Origin: Nonomuraea wenchangensis
GTDB taxonomy: Bacteria; Actinomycetota; Actinomycetes; Streptosporangiales; Streptosporangiaceae
Assembly (NCBI RefSeq): GCF_900111685.1
Contig: NZ_FOHX01000008.1
Coordinates: 370,803-434,802 of the forward strand
Direction: 5' to 3'
Length of the DNA stretch: 64,000 nt
The notes beneath the pieces were generated by a model. That model saw nothing but the letters and a program-made list of their open reading frames with translations, did no database searches and had not been told where the DNA came from. Of this stretch, positions 15,874 through 24,056 are shown piece after piece; position 1 is the stretch's first letter, and every line of letters starts with the position of its first letter. A program made the position numbers and the translations under genes.

Positions 15874-17094
15874 ATGACCGAAGCGCTGAAGGCGGCGGCG
15901 AAGGGCGTCGGCAAGGGCAAGGAGACCCTGGACAAGACCCCGGTGGCCGGCAAGGCGACCTCGAAGCTGCCGACGGGAGAGCTCAGTTCCGCCCTGAAGC
16001 GGCTGGGGATGGCCGCGGCCGGGCGGGCGCTGACGTCGGCGATCGGCAAGGTCGAGGGCATGAACGGGCGGCTGAACAACCTCACGCCGGGCGGCTCGGG
16101 CGGCGGCTCGGAGGGCGGCTCTGAGGGCGGCTCGGGAGGCGGGCTGCTCAGCGGCGCCAAAGGGCTGCTCGGCGGATCGGAAGGCGGCTCGATCGGCGGA
16201 TCGACGCTGGCCGGAGCGGCGAAGGGCGCCATCAAGGGCGTGTTCGGCAAGATCGGCAAGATCTTCAAGCGCGGTAAAGGCGCGGGCGGCAAGTCGCTCA
16301 AGGTCACCAACATCGTCGAGGCGATCGACATCGGGGCGCCGCGCCGGGTGGTCTACAACCAGTGGACGCAGTTCCGGGACTTCCCGACGTTCATGAAGAA
16401 GGTCGAGAACATCGACCAGCAGTCCGACGAAAGGCTGGTCTGGAAGGCGCAGGTCTTCTGGTCGCACCGTAACTGGCGCGCGAAGATCCTGGAGCAGGCG
16501 CCGGACGAGCGGATCATCTGGCGGTCGGAGGGCGACAAGGGGCACGTGGACGGTTCGGTGACCTTCCACGAGCTCACGCCCGATCTGACCCGCGTCGTGG
16601 TGATCCTGGAGTACTACCCGAAGGGGCTGTTCGAGCAGACCGGCAACCTCTGGCGGGCCCAGGGACGGCGGGTACGGCTGGAGCTGAAGCATTTCGCCCG
16701 GCACGTCATGTCCCACGTGATGCTGAATCCCGAGGAGATCGCCGAGGACGGCTGGCGGGGCAAGATCCACGACGGCGAGGTGATCCCGCCGGAGGAAGAA
16801 GAGGAAGGCGCCCCCGGGGAGGAGGAAGGCCCCGAGGAAGAAGGCGCTGAAGAGGAGGAAGGCGGCGAGGAGGAAGAGCCCGAGGAGGGCGAGGAAGAAG
16901 AAGGACCCGAGGAGGAAGAGCCGTCGGGCGAGGAGCCCGAGGAGCCTGAGGACTACGAAGAGGCCGAGGAGCCGGAGGAGCCGGAGGAGCCCGAGGAGCG
17001 GCCCGCTGCTGAGCAGAAGCGCGGGGTGCGGGCGGAGCCGCGCAGGGCGGGCAAGCCCAGAGAGTCGATGCGCCCGCTCCGCCGCAGGTCCTGA
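15874..17094 (+). CDS. SRPBCC protein with Gly/Ser linker and long Glu-rich tail (GvpZ-like)
   Basis: A 406-aa protein. A helical Lys-rich N-terminus is followed by a Gly/Ser/Glu repeat (residues about 70-112), a second Lys-rich linker, and an SRPBCC/cyclase domain (residues about 148-290: VTNIVEAIDIGAPRRVVYNQWTQFRDFPTFM ... GNLWRAQGRRVRLELKHFARHVM). About 85 residues of nearly pure Glu/Pro/Gly follow, then a basic C-terminus. SRPBCC proteins of this type occur in actinobacterial gas-vesicle loci. Start chosen at ATG 15874 with GGAG eight bases upstream; GTG 15865 would overlap the previous stop. Ends three bases before gvpL/F. Confidence 0.75.
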   Translation: MTEALKAAAKGVGKGKETLDKTPVAGKATSKLPTGELSSALKRLGMAAAGRALTSAIGKVEGMNGRLNNLTPGGSGGGSEGGSEGGSGGGLLSGAKGLLGGSEGGSIGGSTLAGAAKGAIKGVFGKIGKIFKRGKGAGGKSLKVTNIVEAIDIGAPRRVVYNQWTQFRDFPTFMKKVENIDQQSDERLVWKAQVFWSHRNWRAKILEQAPDERIIWRSEGDKGHVDGSVTFHELTPDLTRVVVILEYYPKGLFEQTGNLWRAQGRRVRLELKHFARHVMSHVMLNPEEIAEDGWRGKIHDGEVIPPEEEEEGAPGEEEGPEEEGAEEEEGGEEEEPEEGEEEEGPEEEEPSGEEPEEPEDYEEAEEPEEPEEPEERPAAEQKRGVRAEPRRAGKPRESMRPLRRRS

Positions 17095-17096
17095 CC

Positions 17097-17777
17097 ATGC
17101 CGGTGCCGGGTGAGCAGAGCCAGGGCGCGCGCCTTCGGGCGCCCGCCCTCTACGTGTACGGCATCGTCCCCGCCGACGTCGAGGTGGACGAGCACGCGCA
17201 GGGCGTCGGCGAGCCCGGCACCATGCGGGTGATCCGCCACCGCGAGATCGCCGCCCTCGTGAGCGAGACGGACCGGACCACTCCCCGGCCTGCCGACGGG
17301 GCAGCGCACGAGGACCTGCTGGACGCCGTCGCCGCCGAGGTCCCCGTGTTCCCGCTCCCCTGCGGGACGGTCGTCCCGGACCGGACGGCGATCCTGGACG
17401 ACCTGCTGAAGCCGCGTCACGACGAGTTCGCCCACACCCTCCGGGAGCTGGAGGGACGGGCCGAGTACCTCGTCGAGCTGCGCTACCCCGACCAGGAACG
17501 GCCGCGCGAGCCCGACGTACGCGCCCTGGTCGAGGCGCTGACCCCGGTCTCGGTACGCCTGTCGCCGGGCCGGCCGACCGGCAGGCGGGACACGGCCCGG
17601 CTGGCGGTCCTCGCCGAGACCCGCCGGGCCGGCGAGCTGGAGAGCGCCCTGGACACCCTGGCCGAAGGCTGGGCGGGCCGGATCGAGCTGCGCCTGTTCG
17701 GCCCGCTGGCCCCGTACGACTTCACACCCTCCGATCACCAGGCCGATCACAAGTCCGATCACAAGCCGTCCGGCTGA
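17097..17777 (+). CDS. Gas vesicle protein GvpL/GvpF family
   Basis: A 226-aa member of the GvpL/F family. The N-terminus reads LYVYGIVPADVEVD, the middle has the conserved VFPLPCGTVVPD segment (family: PLRFGTV), and the C-terminus reads ELRLFGPLAPYDF, the family's hallmark RLxGPxPPYxF. In gas-vesicle producers GvpF/L proteins bind GvpA and chaperone shell assembly. No gvpA, gvpJ, gvpK, gvpN or gvpO lies in this window, so the protein may act with a remote cluster or have been repurposed. The His/Asp/Lys tail after the domain is unusual. Translationally close to the SRPBCC gene upstream. Confidence 0.85.
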   Translation: MPVPGEQSQGARLRAPALYVYGIVPADVEVDEHAQGVGEPGTMRVIRHREIAALVSETDRTTPRPADGAAHEDLLDAVAAEVPVFPLPCGTVVPDRTAILDDLLKPRHDEFAHTLRELEGRAEYLVELRYPDQERPREPDVRALVEALTPVSVRLSPGRPTGRRDTARLAVLAETRRAGELESALDTLAEGWAGRIELRLFGPLAPYDFTPSDHQADHKSDHKPSG

Positions 17778-17779
17778 GG

Positions 17780-18691
17780 TCAGCGGGAGGCGGCCAGGCG
17801 GTTGGTGAGCAGCGCCTCCATGACGGCCTGCGCGGCGGGCAGCAGGTTGCCGGCCTGCGCGAGCACCCGCGAGGCGGGCCCGTCGACGACGGCGGCCTCG
17901 ACCTCGGCCCCGCGGCGGAGCGGCAGGTGGTGCAGGAAGATCGGGTCGGGCCCGGCCGCGGAGAGCAGGTCGGCGGTCACCCGGTAAGGGATGAGCGCCG
18001 CCGTCGCCGCCGCGGAGACGGGCCAGGCGCCGGTGCAGACGGCGTCGGCCTCCTTGACCGCCTCGTACGGGTCGGGGGTGACGATCACCTTCCCGCCGCC
18101 GGAGGCGGCCTCCTCGGCCCTGGCCAGGACGGCGGGGTCCGGCCCTTCGTTTTCGGGGGCCGCGACGGCCAGGGTCAGGCCGGTCAGGGCGACGGCCTCG
18201 ATGAGGCTGTGGGTGACGTTCGAGGCCGGGCCGACGCAGGCGAGCTTGCGGCCCCGCAGGTCGCCGAGGTGCTCGCGGAGGGTCATGAGGTCGGCGAGGG
18301 TCTGGAGCGGGTGGTGGGCGTCGGTCAGCGCGTTGAGCACCGGCACGTGCGCCGCCCGCGCGAACCTGACCGCCTCGGCGTCGTCGCAGATCTGCAGCAC
18401 CACGAGCGCGGTGTACGCGCCGATCATCTGGGACGGCTCCCCCAGGCGCCCCGCATGGCCAGGCCGCCCCCGGCCCGGTGCGGCGTGCAACGGGGTCCCT
18501 CCCAGCCGGGAGACGGCCGTCTCGATCGGGACGCGGATGCGGGCGCACGGCCGCGTGCAGTACATCAGCACGGTACGCCGGCGCAGCAGCCCTGGCGCCG
18601 CGAGCGGCCGGGCCTTGAAGTGGTCGGCACGGTCGAGCAGGAACCTCAGCTCGTGCCGGTCCAGGTCGGCGATGCGCAGCAGGTGCCTCAC
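17780..18691 (-). CDS. Ornithine carbamoyltransferase-family protein with altered active-site motifs
   Basis: A 303-aa two-domain transcarbamoylase. HHPLQTLADLMT keeps the HPxQ carbamoyl-phosphate motif and KLACVGPASNVTHSLIEA matches the second domain. But the STRTR loop reads CARIR (in TRPCARIRVPIE), the HCLP ornithine-contacting Cys is His (HHLPLRRG), and the SMG loop is not recognisable. It therefore probably does not serve arginine synthesis; a different amine acceptor or lost activity is inferred. GTG 18691 has GAGAGGAG about eight bases upstream; an ATG at 18739 is the alternative start. Convergent with gvpL/F (2-bp gap). Confidence 0.72.
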   Translation of the reverse strand: MRHLLRIADLDRHELRFLLDRADHFKARPLAAPGLLRRRTVLMYCTRPCARIRVPIETAVSRLGGTPLHAAPGRGRPGHAGRLGEPSQMIGAYTALVVLQICDDAEAVRFARAAHVPVLNALTDAHHPLQTLADLMTLREHLGDLRGRKLACVGPASNVTHSLIEAVALTGLTLAVAAPENEGPDPAVLARAEEAASGGGKVIVTPDPYEAVKEADAVCTGAWPVSAAATAALIPYRVTADLLSAAGPDPIFLHHLPLRRGAEVEAAVVDGPASRVLAQAGNLLPAAQAVMEALLTNRLAASR

Positions 18692-18807
18692 AGGGGCCGC
18701 TCCTCTCGGCGGGCGACGCGGGCGAAGAGGGTTCGCCATCCCAGCGCACCACTGGAACTACCCACCAGTACGGAGGCTAAGGAAACCAAATGGACGGACT
18801 TTCGTCC

Positions 18808-20451
18808 CTACGGCAGCCGGAAGGTGAAAACGCAGGTGCCGGTGGGGATGGAAGCGGTCAGGCGGACCCGATGGACGGTCTCCGGGCGGCCGTCGTGGCC
18901 GCGCACCTCCAGTTCCTCCGGCGACGCCCGCCACGGTTCCGGCACGCGGAGCGTCACCGGCCCCCACGAGACCGTTCCCCGGCCCACGACGGGGCGGCGG
19001 CGCGAGACGAACACCTCCTCCACCCGGCACTCCCCGCCGTGGAAGGCGAAGTCGTCGGCGACGTCGAGCCGGCCGGGACGCCAGGTGAAGGTGCGGACGA
19101 GGCGGGCCAGGCGCGGCGTGCCGTACGCGGCGGTGAGGTCGAGGGCGAGCAGCAGCGGGTCGCCGGGGACGTGCGCGACGACCCGCGCGGCGCGCTCGCG
19201 TCCCGGGAGCTGGGCCGCCCCGTCGATCAGGGGGACCGAGTGCCAGTCCGCGGCGGCCTGCGGGGTGCGGTAGCGGAGCGGGCCGAAGTAGTCGCGGGTG
19301 TACTCGGGCGCGCCGAGGTCGTCCAGGATCGGCTCGCCGTCCGCGTACAGGACGAAGTGGCCGAGGTCGAGGTGGTTGTGCGGCTCGTCGTTGTGGCCGC
19401 CTTTCGCGGCGAACGCGCTCCCCGCGGCGCGGGCGGCGACGATCCCCGCGTGCGGGAGGAACGCCTGCGGGGCCGGCGCGCGACGGACCGCTCCGGTCGT
19501 CCACCAGAGCGTTCGGCTGAGGTGCGCCCAGCGGTAGCAGGGGTCGTCGTGGAAGGACGGCCCGTCCCCCGGCCGGGCGGGCACGGGGACGTCCAGGCGT
19601 CCGGCCAGCCGGTCGAGCAGCCCGGCCGGGTACGTCCCACGCCCGCTCGCGTCGGCGAAGGCCGGGCGGTGGCCGCCGCCGAGGTCGATGGCCGCCGGGT
19701 AGGCGGCCATGGCGCGTACGTGGGGGTCGTCCAGCAGGTCGCGGCCGGTGCGTGCGCGCAGCGCCTCGGCGAAGTAGACGAAATACCCGAAACCATAGGC
19801 CCAGTAGTCGGGGCCCTCCAGGCAGGCGCCGTCGGGCGCGGCCCCTGAAAGGTACGAGGCCAGGGCCGCCTCGACGCGCGGCAGCAGGGCGGACAGCCGG
19901 CCGGAGTCCAGGGCCAGGGCGGCCATCCCGGCCGCGCCGGCGCAGACGGCGGCCCAGTTGTGCGCGCACGTCTCCCACCACCAGCGGCGGTCCTGCACGG
20001 GCGCGAGCACGCGCCGGTCCACCTCGTCACGGACGCGGGCGCGTACGGCCGGCGCGATCCGGTCTCCCAGGAGGGCGACCGCCTCGGCCAGGGTGTGGGC
20101 GGTCTCGGCGGCGAACAGGTCCACGTGCCGCTCCCGGTCCGCCGGGTCGTCGCCGTCCGGGGCGTGGGCGGGCAGGATCCAGGTGTGCTCGTCGCAGACG
20201 GACCCGAGGAGGTCGTCGAGCGCCGGGTCGGGGCGGCCGTCCAGGTGGGCGGCCAGGAGGAGGGCGGCCAGGCGGCGGCGCCGCTCGAAGTAGACGGCCT
20301 CGTACGCCAGCCGGTCGCCGGACTCGGCGAAGCGCCGCCACAGGGCGGAGGTCAGCGCAGGCGCCTCCGTCTCCCGCGCCCGCACCGCCTCCACCCGCAC
20401 CTCCCGTACGAACCGCTCCAGGCCGGCAGGCAAGGGGAACGGGGTGGGCAT
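18808..20451 (-). CDS. Heparinase II/III-family protein (polysaccharide lyase-like)
   Basis: A 547-aa protein with an N-terminal alpha/alpha-toroid (residues about 1-320, with WWWETCAHNWAAVC and GPDYWAYGFGYFVYFAEAL) and a C-terminal heparinase II/III-like beta domain starting GGHNDEPHNHLDLGHFVLYADGEPILDDLGAPEYT. In characterised lyases the conserved His/Tyr residues of these regions abstract the C5 proton of a uronic acid. There is no signal peptide, so it should act on imported oligosaccharides in the cytosol. ATG overlaps the stop of the upstream dehydrogenase (ATGA), forming an operon with lacI and dh. Uronate-containing substrate inferred. Confidence 0.82.
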   Translation of the reverse strand: MPTPFPLPAGLERFVREVRVEAVRARETEAPALTSALWRRFAESGDRLAYEAVYFERRRRLAALLLAAHLDGRPDPALDDLLGSVCDEHTWILPAHAPDGDDPADRERHVDLFAAETAHTLAEAVALLGDRIAPAVRARVRDEVDRRVLAPVQDRRWWWETCAHNWAAVCAGAAGMAALALDSGRLSALLPRVEAALASYLSGAAPDGACLEGPDYWAYGFGYFVYFAEALRARTGRDLLDDPHVRAMAAYPAAIDLGGGHRPAFADASGRGTYPAGLLDRLAGRLDVPVPARPGDGPSFHDDPCYRWAHLSRTLWWTTGAVRRAPAPQAFLPHAGIVAARAAGSAFAAKGGHNDEPHNHLDLGHFVLYADGEPILDDLGAPEYTRDYFGPLRYRTPQAAADWHSVPLIDGAAQLPGRERAARVVAHVPGDPLLLALDLTAAYGTPRLARLVRTFTWRPGRLDVADDFAFHGGECRVEEVFVSRRRPVVGRGTVSWGPVTLRVPEPWRASPEELEVRGHDGRPETVHRVRLTASIPTGTCVFTFRLP

Positions 20452-21446
20452 CAGGCGATGTGGGGGAGGTCGGAGGGGTGGACGGCGCCGTGGAGGGGGT
20501 GGCCGTGGGCGAGGCGCTCGACCTCGGCGACCGCGAACTCCCCGAGCCGCCGCAGCTCCCGCCCCCGCGCCCCGCTGATGTGCGGGGTGACGAGCACGTT
20601 GGGCAGCCCGAGCAGCGGATGCCCATGGGGCAGCGGCTCGGGCTCGGTCACGTCGAGCACGGCGCTGATACGCCCGCTCGCGCAGTGGCGGACCAGGGCG
20701 GCGGTGTCGATGAGCGCGCCACGGGCGGTGTTGACCACGACCGCGCCGTCCCGCAGCAGCCCGAGGCGGCGCCCGTCGAGCAGGTGACGGGTCTCCGGCA
20801 GTTCCGGCGCGTGCAGGGTGACCAGTTCGGCCCGCCGGCACAGTTCGTCGAGCGGCACGTGCCGGGCGCCGAGCGCGGCGGCCTCGTCCGGGCCGACGTA
20901 CGGGTCGCTGAGCAGGATGTCGGCCCCGTGCCCGCGCAGCCGTGCGATGACCAGCCGGCCCACCCGGGAGGCGCCGACGACGCCGACGGTCGCCCCGGTC
21001 AGCCCGCCTCCGTCGCCGGGGGTGGCCACGCCGGGCAGGGCGTCGCCGGACCAGCCGGCCGCCGCGTACGCCCGCGCCCGCGCGAACGCCTGCTTGGCGG
21101 CCAGGACGAGCATGGCGAGGGTGTAGTCGGCGACCGGCACCGCGTTGGCCGCCGCCGCCGAGGAGACCGCGATGCCGCGTTCGAAGACGGCCGGCGTCAG
21201 GTGCCCTTTGACGCTGCCGGCGGCGTGCACGACCGCGCGCAGGCGCGGCGCGGACGCGAGCACGGCGGCGTCGATGCGCGGACAGCCCCAGCCGGTGATG
21301 AGGATGTCGGCGTCGAGCGGGCCGTCGAAGGAGTCGATCACGCCGCCGGCGATCCCGGCGACCGCGGCCAGCCGGCGCATCAGGTCGAGGGGGAACAGCT
21401 CGGGCAGCAGAAGCGGCTGCATGGCGAACGCCACACGCGGCATCAT
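20451..21446 (-). CDS. D-isomer-specific 2-hydroxyacid dehydrogenase
   Basis: A 331-aa NAD(H)-dependent dehydrogenase of the phosphoglycerate-dehydrogenase type. The NAD motif is VGVVGASRVGRLVIARL with acidic DPYVG after beta-2; NTARGALID (Arg), LDVTEPEPLP (Glu) and LVTPHISGA (His) supply the catalytic triad. It likely reduces a 2-keto acid from sugar or uronate breakdown. It lies between lacI (30-bp gap) and the heparinase-like gene (4-bp overlap) on the same strand, so it should be under LacI control. Confidence 0.88.
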   Translation of the reverse strand: MMPRVAFAMQPLLLPELFPLDLMRRLAAVAGIAGGVIDSFDGPLDADILITGWGCPRIDAAVLASAPRLRAVVHAAGSVKGHLTPAVFERGIAVSSAAAANAVPVADYTLAMLVLAAKQAFARARAYAAAGWSGDALPGVATPGDGGGLTGATVGVVGASRVGRLVIARLRGHGADILLSDPYVGPDEAAALGARHVPLDELCRRAELVTLHAPELPETRHLLDGRRLGLLRDGAVVVNTARGALIDTAALVRHCASGRISAVLDVTEPEPLPHGHPLLGLPNVLVTPHISGARGRELRRLGEFAVAEVERLAHGHPLHGAVHPSDLPHIA

Positions 21447-21476
21447 CGCCCCGCCGCCCAGGCCGTCATCGCGGGA

Positions 21477-22553
21477 TCACCGGGGTCCGAGGCGTCGTAC
21501 GGAGCCGCGGACCACGATGTGTGTGCCGAGCGTGAGGACGCGGGCGGAGCCGGCGCCGTCCATGGGACCGGAGGAGGGCGGTCCGGGGGTGAGGCGGCCG
21601 AGCGCCAGCCGGACCGCGGTGCGCCCAAGCTCGTCGTGGGGCAGGTGCACCGTGGTCAGGTCGAGGTCCTGCGCCGGGGGGACGTCGTCGTAGCCGACGA
21701 TCGAGATGTCATCGGGCACGCGCAGCCCGTGCTCGCGCAGCGCCTGGATGGCGCCGGCGGCCACCAGGTCGTTGCCGGCGAAGACGGCGGTGAAGGACGG
21801 CGGGCCGGCGGCGAGGCGGCGGCGCATGGCGGCGTAGCCGGCCTCGCGGTCGAACTCGGCCTCCACCTCCAGATCCGGGTCGGCGGGGACGCCGTGCTCG
21901 GCGAGGGCGGCGCGGTAGCCGGCCACGCGGCTGTCGGAGGTGGTGTGGCCGGGCCGCAGCCCGAGGTAGAGGATCCTGCGGTGGCCGGCCGACAGCAGGT
22001 GGGCGGTGACGGCGTGCGCGCCGCCGGTGTTGTCGAAGCCGACGACGAGCGCCGGCACCCCCTCCCCCAGCGGCGGCCGGCCGCACAGCACCAGGCGGGA
22101 GCCGGCGGCGGCGAGCGCGTGGGCGTACTCGGTCATGCGCTCGCGGTACTCGTCGTCGACGACCACGCTGCCGACGAGGATGACGGCCTCGGCCCGCTGC
22201 TCGCGCAGGAGCCGCACGATGGACAGCTCGCGGCCGGTGTCGCCGCCGGTGGTGCAGATGAGCGAGAGCCGTCCCTCCTGGGCGGCCTGTTCCTCGACGC
22301 CCTGGGCGATGAGCGCGTAGTAGGGGACGGCGACGCTGTTGACGACGATGGCGATGGCGCCGGGGCGGGCGGCGGACAGGGCGCGGGCGTGGGCGTTGGG
22401 GACGTAGTCGAGCTCGCGCACGGCCCGGACGACTTTGTTGCGGGTGGCGGCGAGCACCGGGTACTCGCCGCCGAGCACGCGGGACACCGTGGCCACCGAG
22501 ACGCCGGCCCGCTTGGCCACGTCCCTGATGGTGACGCGGTTGGAAGCGGTCAT
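21477..22553 (-). CDS. LacI-family transcriptional repressor
   Basis: A 358-aa regulator. The helix-turn-helix TIRDVAKRAGVSVATVSRVLGGEYPV and hinge helix region are typical, followed by a periplasmic-binding-protein-like sugar domain (FAGNDLVAAGAIQALREHGLRVPDDISIVGYDD). GGAGG precedes ATG 22553. Two copies of GTAACCGGTTAC, the usual symmetric LacI-type core with central CpG, lie in the promoter region between it and the divergent importer genes. It should repress both transcription units until a sugar ligand binds. Confidence 0.93.
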   Translation of the reverse strand: MTASNRVTIRDVAKRAGVSVATVSRVLGGEYPVLAATRNKVVRAVRELDYVPNAHARALSAARPGAIAIVVNSVAVPYYALIAQGVEEQAAQEGRLSLICTTGGDTGRELSIVRLLREQRAEAVILVGSVVVDDEYRERMTEYAHALAAAGSRLVLCGRPPLGEGVPALVVGFDNTGGAHAVTAHLLSAGHRRILYLGLRPGHTTSDSRVAGYRAALAEHGVPADPDLEVEAEFDREAGYAAMRRRLAAGPPSFTAVFAGNDLVAAGAIQALREHGLRVPDDISIVGYDDVPPAQDLDLTTVHLPHDELGRTAVRLALGRLTPGPPSSGPMDGAGSARVLTLGTHIVVRGSVRRLGPR

Positions 22554-22567
22554 GCGGGCCTCCTGCT

Positions 22568-22581
22568 GGTAACCGGTTACC
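22568..22581. promoter_or_regulatory. LacI operator 1 (lacI-proximal)
   Basis: GGTAACCGGTTACC, a perfect 14-bp palindrome 15 bp upstream of the lacI ATG, positioned for autorepression. Confidence 0.85.
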
Positions 22582-22666
22582 TGATCGCTGTCCTGGACGG
22601 TAAGAGATCCGCTTTCCGCCGTCAACCCCACGTGCGGCGCGTTTGTAACGAAAAGTTAACAGCGTG

Positions 22667-22696
22667 TTGACTCGCCGCGTCGATCGCGTTTACCGT
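22667..22696 (+). promoter_or_regulatory. Promoter of the sugar-importer operon
   Basis: TTGACT (22667-22672), an 18-bp spacer and TACCGT (22691-22696) resemble a housekeeping sigma-70 promoter. The predicted start point is near 22703, just upstream of operator 2. Confidence 0.5.
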
Positions 22697-22715
22697 CCGG
22701 CTCACGACGTCTGAA

Positions 22716-22727
22716 GTAACCGGTTAC
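22716..22727. promoter_or_regulatory. LacI operator 2 (importer-proximal)
   Basis: GTAACCGGTTAC, the same 12-bp core as operator 1. Centre-to-centre distance is 147 bp, fourteen helical turns, which would favour looping between two bound dimers. It lies just downstream of the predicted importer transcription start. Confidence 0.85.
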
Positions 22728-22769
22728 CTGGCATCGGCCCCGATCCTTCCCCCCAGAGAGGTGGCCTCG

Positions 22770-24056
22770 ATGGACGGACCACTCACCCGGCGCGGACTGC
22801 TCAGAGGATCCGTGCTCTTCGTCGCCGGCGCCGCCGTCGCCGCCTGCGGCGGTGATCCTCTCGCCAAGACGAAGTCCACCCCCGCCGCCGGGGGCGCCCC
22901 GAAGATCACGCTCAACCACTGGTACCACGAGTACGGCGAGGAGGGCACCCAGCAGGCGGCGATGCGGTACGCGGCCGACTTCACCAAGGCCAACCCCGAC
23001 ATCGCGGTCAAGGTCTCGTGGATCCCCGGCGACTACGCCACCAAGTGGACCGCCGCCGTGCTGACCGCCGACGGCCCGGACGTGTACGAGGTCAACGACG
23101 TCAGCCCCAACATGGTCAAGGCCGGCCAGGTGACGCCGCTGGACGAGGTGCTGGGCGCGGAGAAGTCCGACTTCGACCCGAAGGTGCTGGCGCCGTACAC
23201 GTGGGGCGGCAAGGTCTACGCGGTGCCCATGATCATCGACCCGATGTTGCTGTTCTACCGCAAGTCCCTGTTCCAGAAGGCGGGGGTGGCGGTGCCGGGC
23301 AGCTTCCCCGAGCTGGTCGCGGCGGCGAAGAAGCTGACGGCGGGCAAGCAGAAGGGGTTGTTCGCCGGCAACGACGGCGTCGGCGCGCTCAACACGATGG
23401 TGCCCTGGTCGAACGGCAACCTGCTGATCGACGACCGGAAGATCACCTACGACGACCCCAAGGTGGTCGAGGCGCTGATCGGGCTGAAGGAGCTCTACGA
23501 CGCGAAGACGACGCTGCAGGGCTACTCGACCGACTGGTGGGACCCGGGCGCGCTGATCAACGGTGCGGCGGCCATGCAGTGGGTGGGCCTGTGGGCGGTG
23601 CCCGGCATGACCGAGGCCCTGGGCGACGACTTCGACGCCTTCGCGCTGCCGGCGTTCGGGCCGGGCGGGCGCCCGGTGGTGAACATGGGCGGCTGGGTGC
23701 AGGTCGTCAACGGCAAGAGCAGCAACCTGGACGCGGCCAAGAGGTACGTGCGCTGGCTGTGGGTGGAGAACACCGCCGCGCAGACCGACTGGAGCCTCGC
23801 CTACGGCTTCCACGTCCCGCCCCGCGTCAGCGCCGCCGCCAAGGCGGACAAACTGACCAGCGGTCCGGCCAAGACCGTGATGGACGCGGTCGCCGCGCAC
23901 GGCGTCAAGCAGCCGGCGCTCTGGACCGCCGAGGTGCGCCAGCCCTACACCGACGCCGTCACCGCGATCGTCAAGAAGGGCGCCGACCCGGCGAAGACGC
24001 TCGCCGAGGCGGCCAGACGCTCGCAGGACATCCTGGACAAGGTGCCCGTGCTATGA
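22770..24056 (+). CDS. ABC transporter sugar-binding lipoprotein (Tat-type signal)
   Basis: A 428-aa family 1 extracellular solute-binding protein. The signal peptide carries twin arginines (LTRRGLLRGS) and a lipobox ending VAAC, so it should be exported folded through Tat and lipid-anchored. The mature part has the fold's ITLNHWYHEYGEEGTQQAAMRYAADF start and Trp-rich ligand-site segments (DWWDPGALINGAAAMQWVGLW). Start at ATG 22770, nine bases after AGAGAGG; the GTG at 22761 overlaps that site. ATGA overlap with permease 1. The ligand is probably an oligosaccharide released by the linked GH43 enzyme. Confidence 0.92.
   Translation: MDGPLTRRGLLRGSVLFVAGAAVAACGGDPLAKTKSTPAAGGAPKITLNHWYHEYGEEGTQQAAMRYAADFTKANPDIAVKVSWIPGDYATKWTAAVLTADGPDVYEVNDVSPNMVKAGQVTPLDEVLGAEKSDFDPKVLAPYTWGGKVYAVPMIIDPMLLFYRKSLFQKAGVAVPGSFPELVAAAKKLTAGKQKGLFAGNDGVGALNTMVPWSNGNLLIDDRKITYDDPKVVEALIGLKELYDAKTTLQGYSTDWWDPGALINGAAAMQWVGLWAVPGMTEALGDDFDAFALPAFGPGGRPVVNMGGWVQVVNGKSSNLDAAKRYVRWLWVENTAAQTDWSLAYGFHVPPRVSAAAKADKLTSGPAKTVMDAVAAHGVKQPALWTAEVRQPYTDAVTAIVKKGADPAKTLAEAARRSQDILDKVPVL

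Noticed and set aside
14005..17777. A functional gas vesicle gene cluster
   Set aside because: No GvpA shell protein or GvpN/K/J/O was found; only accessory-type genes are present.
17780..18691. Arginine-biosynthetic argF
   Set aside because: Key substrate-binding motifs are altered and no arg genes are adjacent, so no gene symbol was given.
19752..22670. A 972-codon open frame antisense to the heparinase-like, dehydrogenase and lacI genes
   Set aside because: Arg/Gly-rich product opposite three clearly recognisable proteins; typical of stop-poor antisense frames in high-GC DNA.
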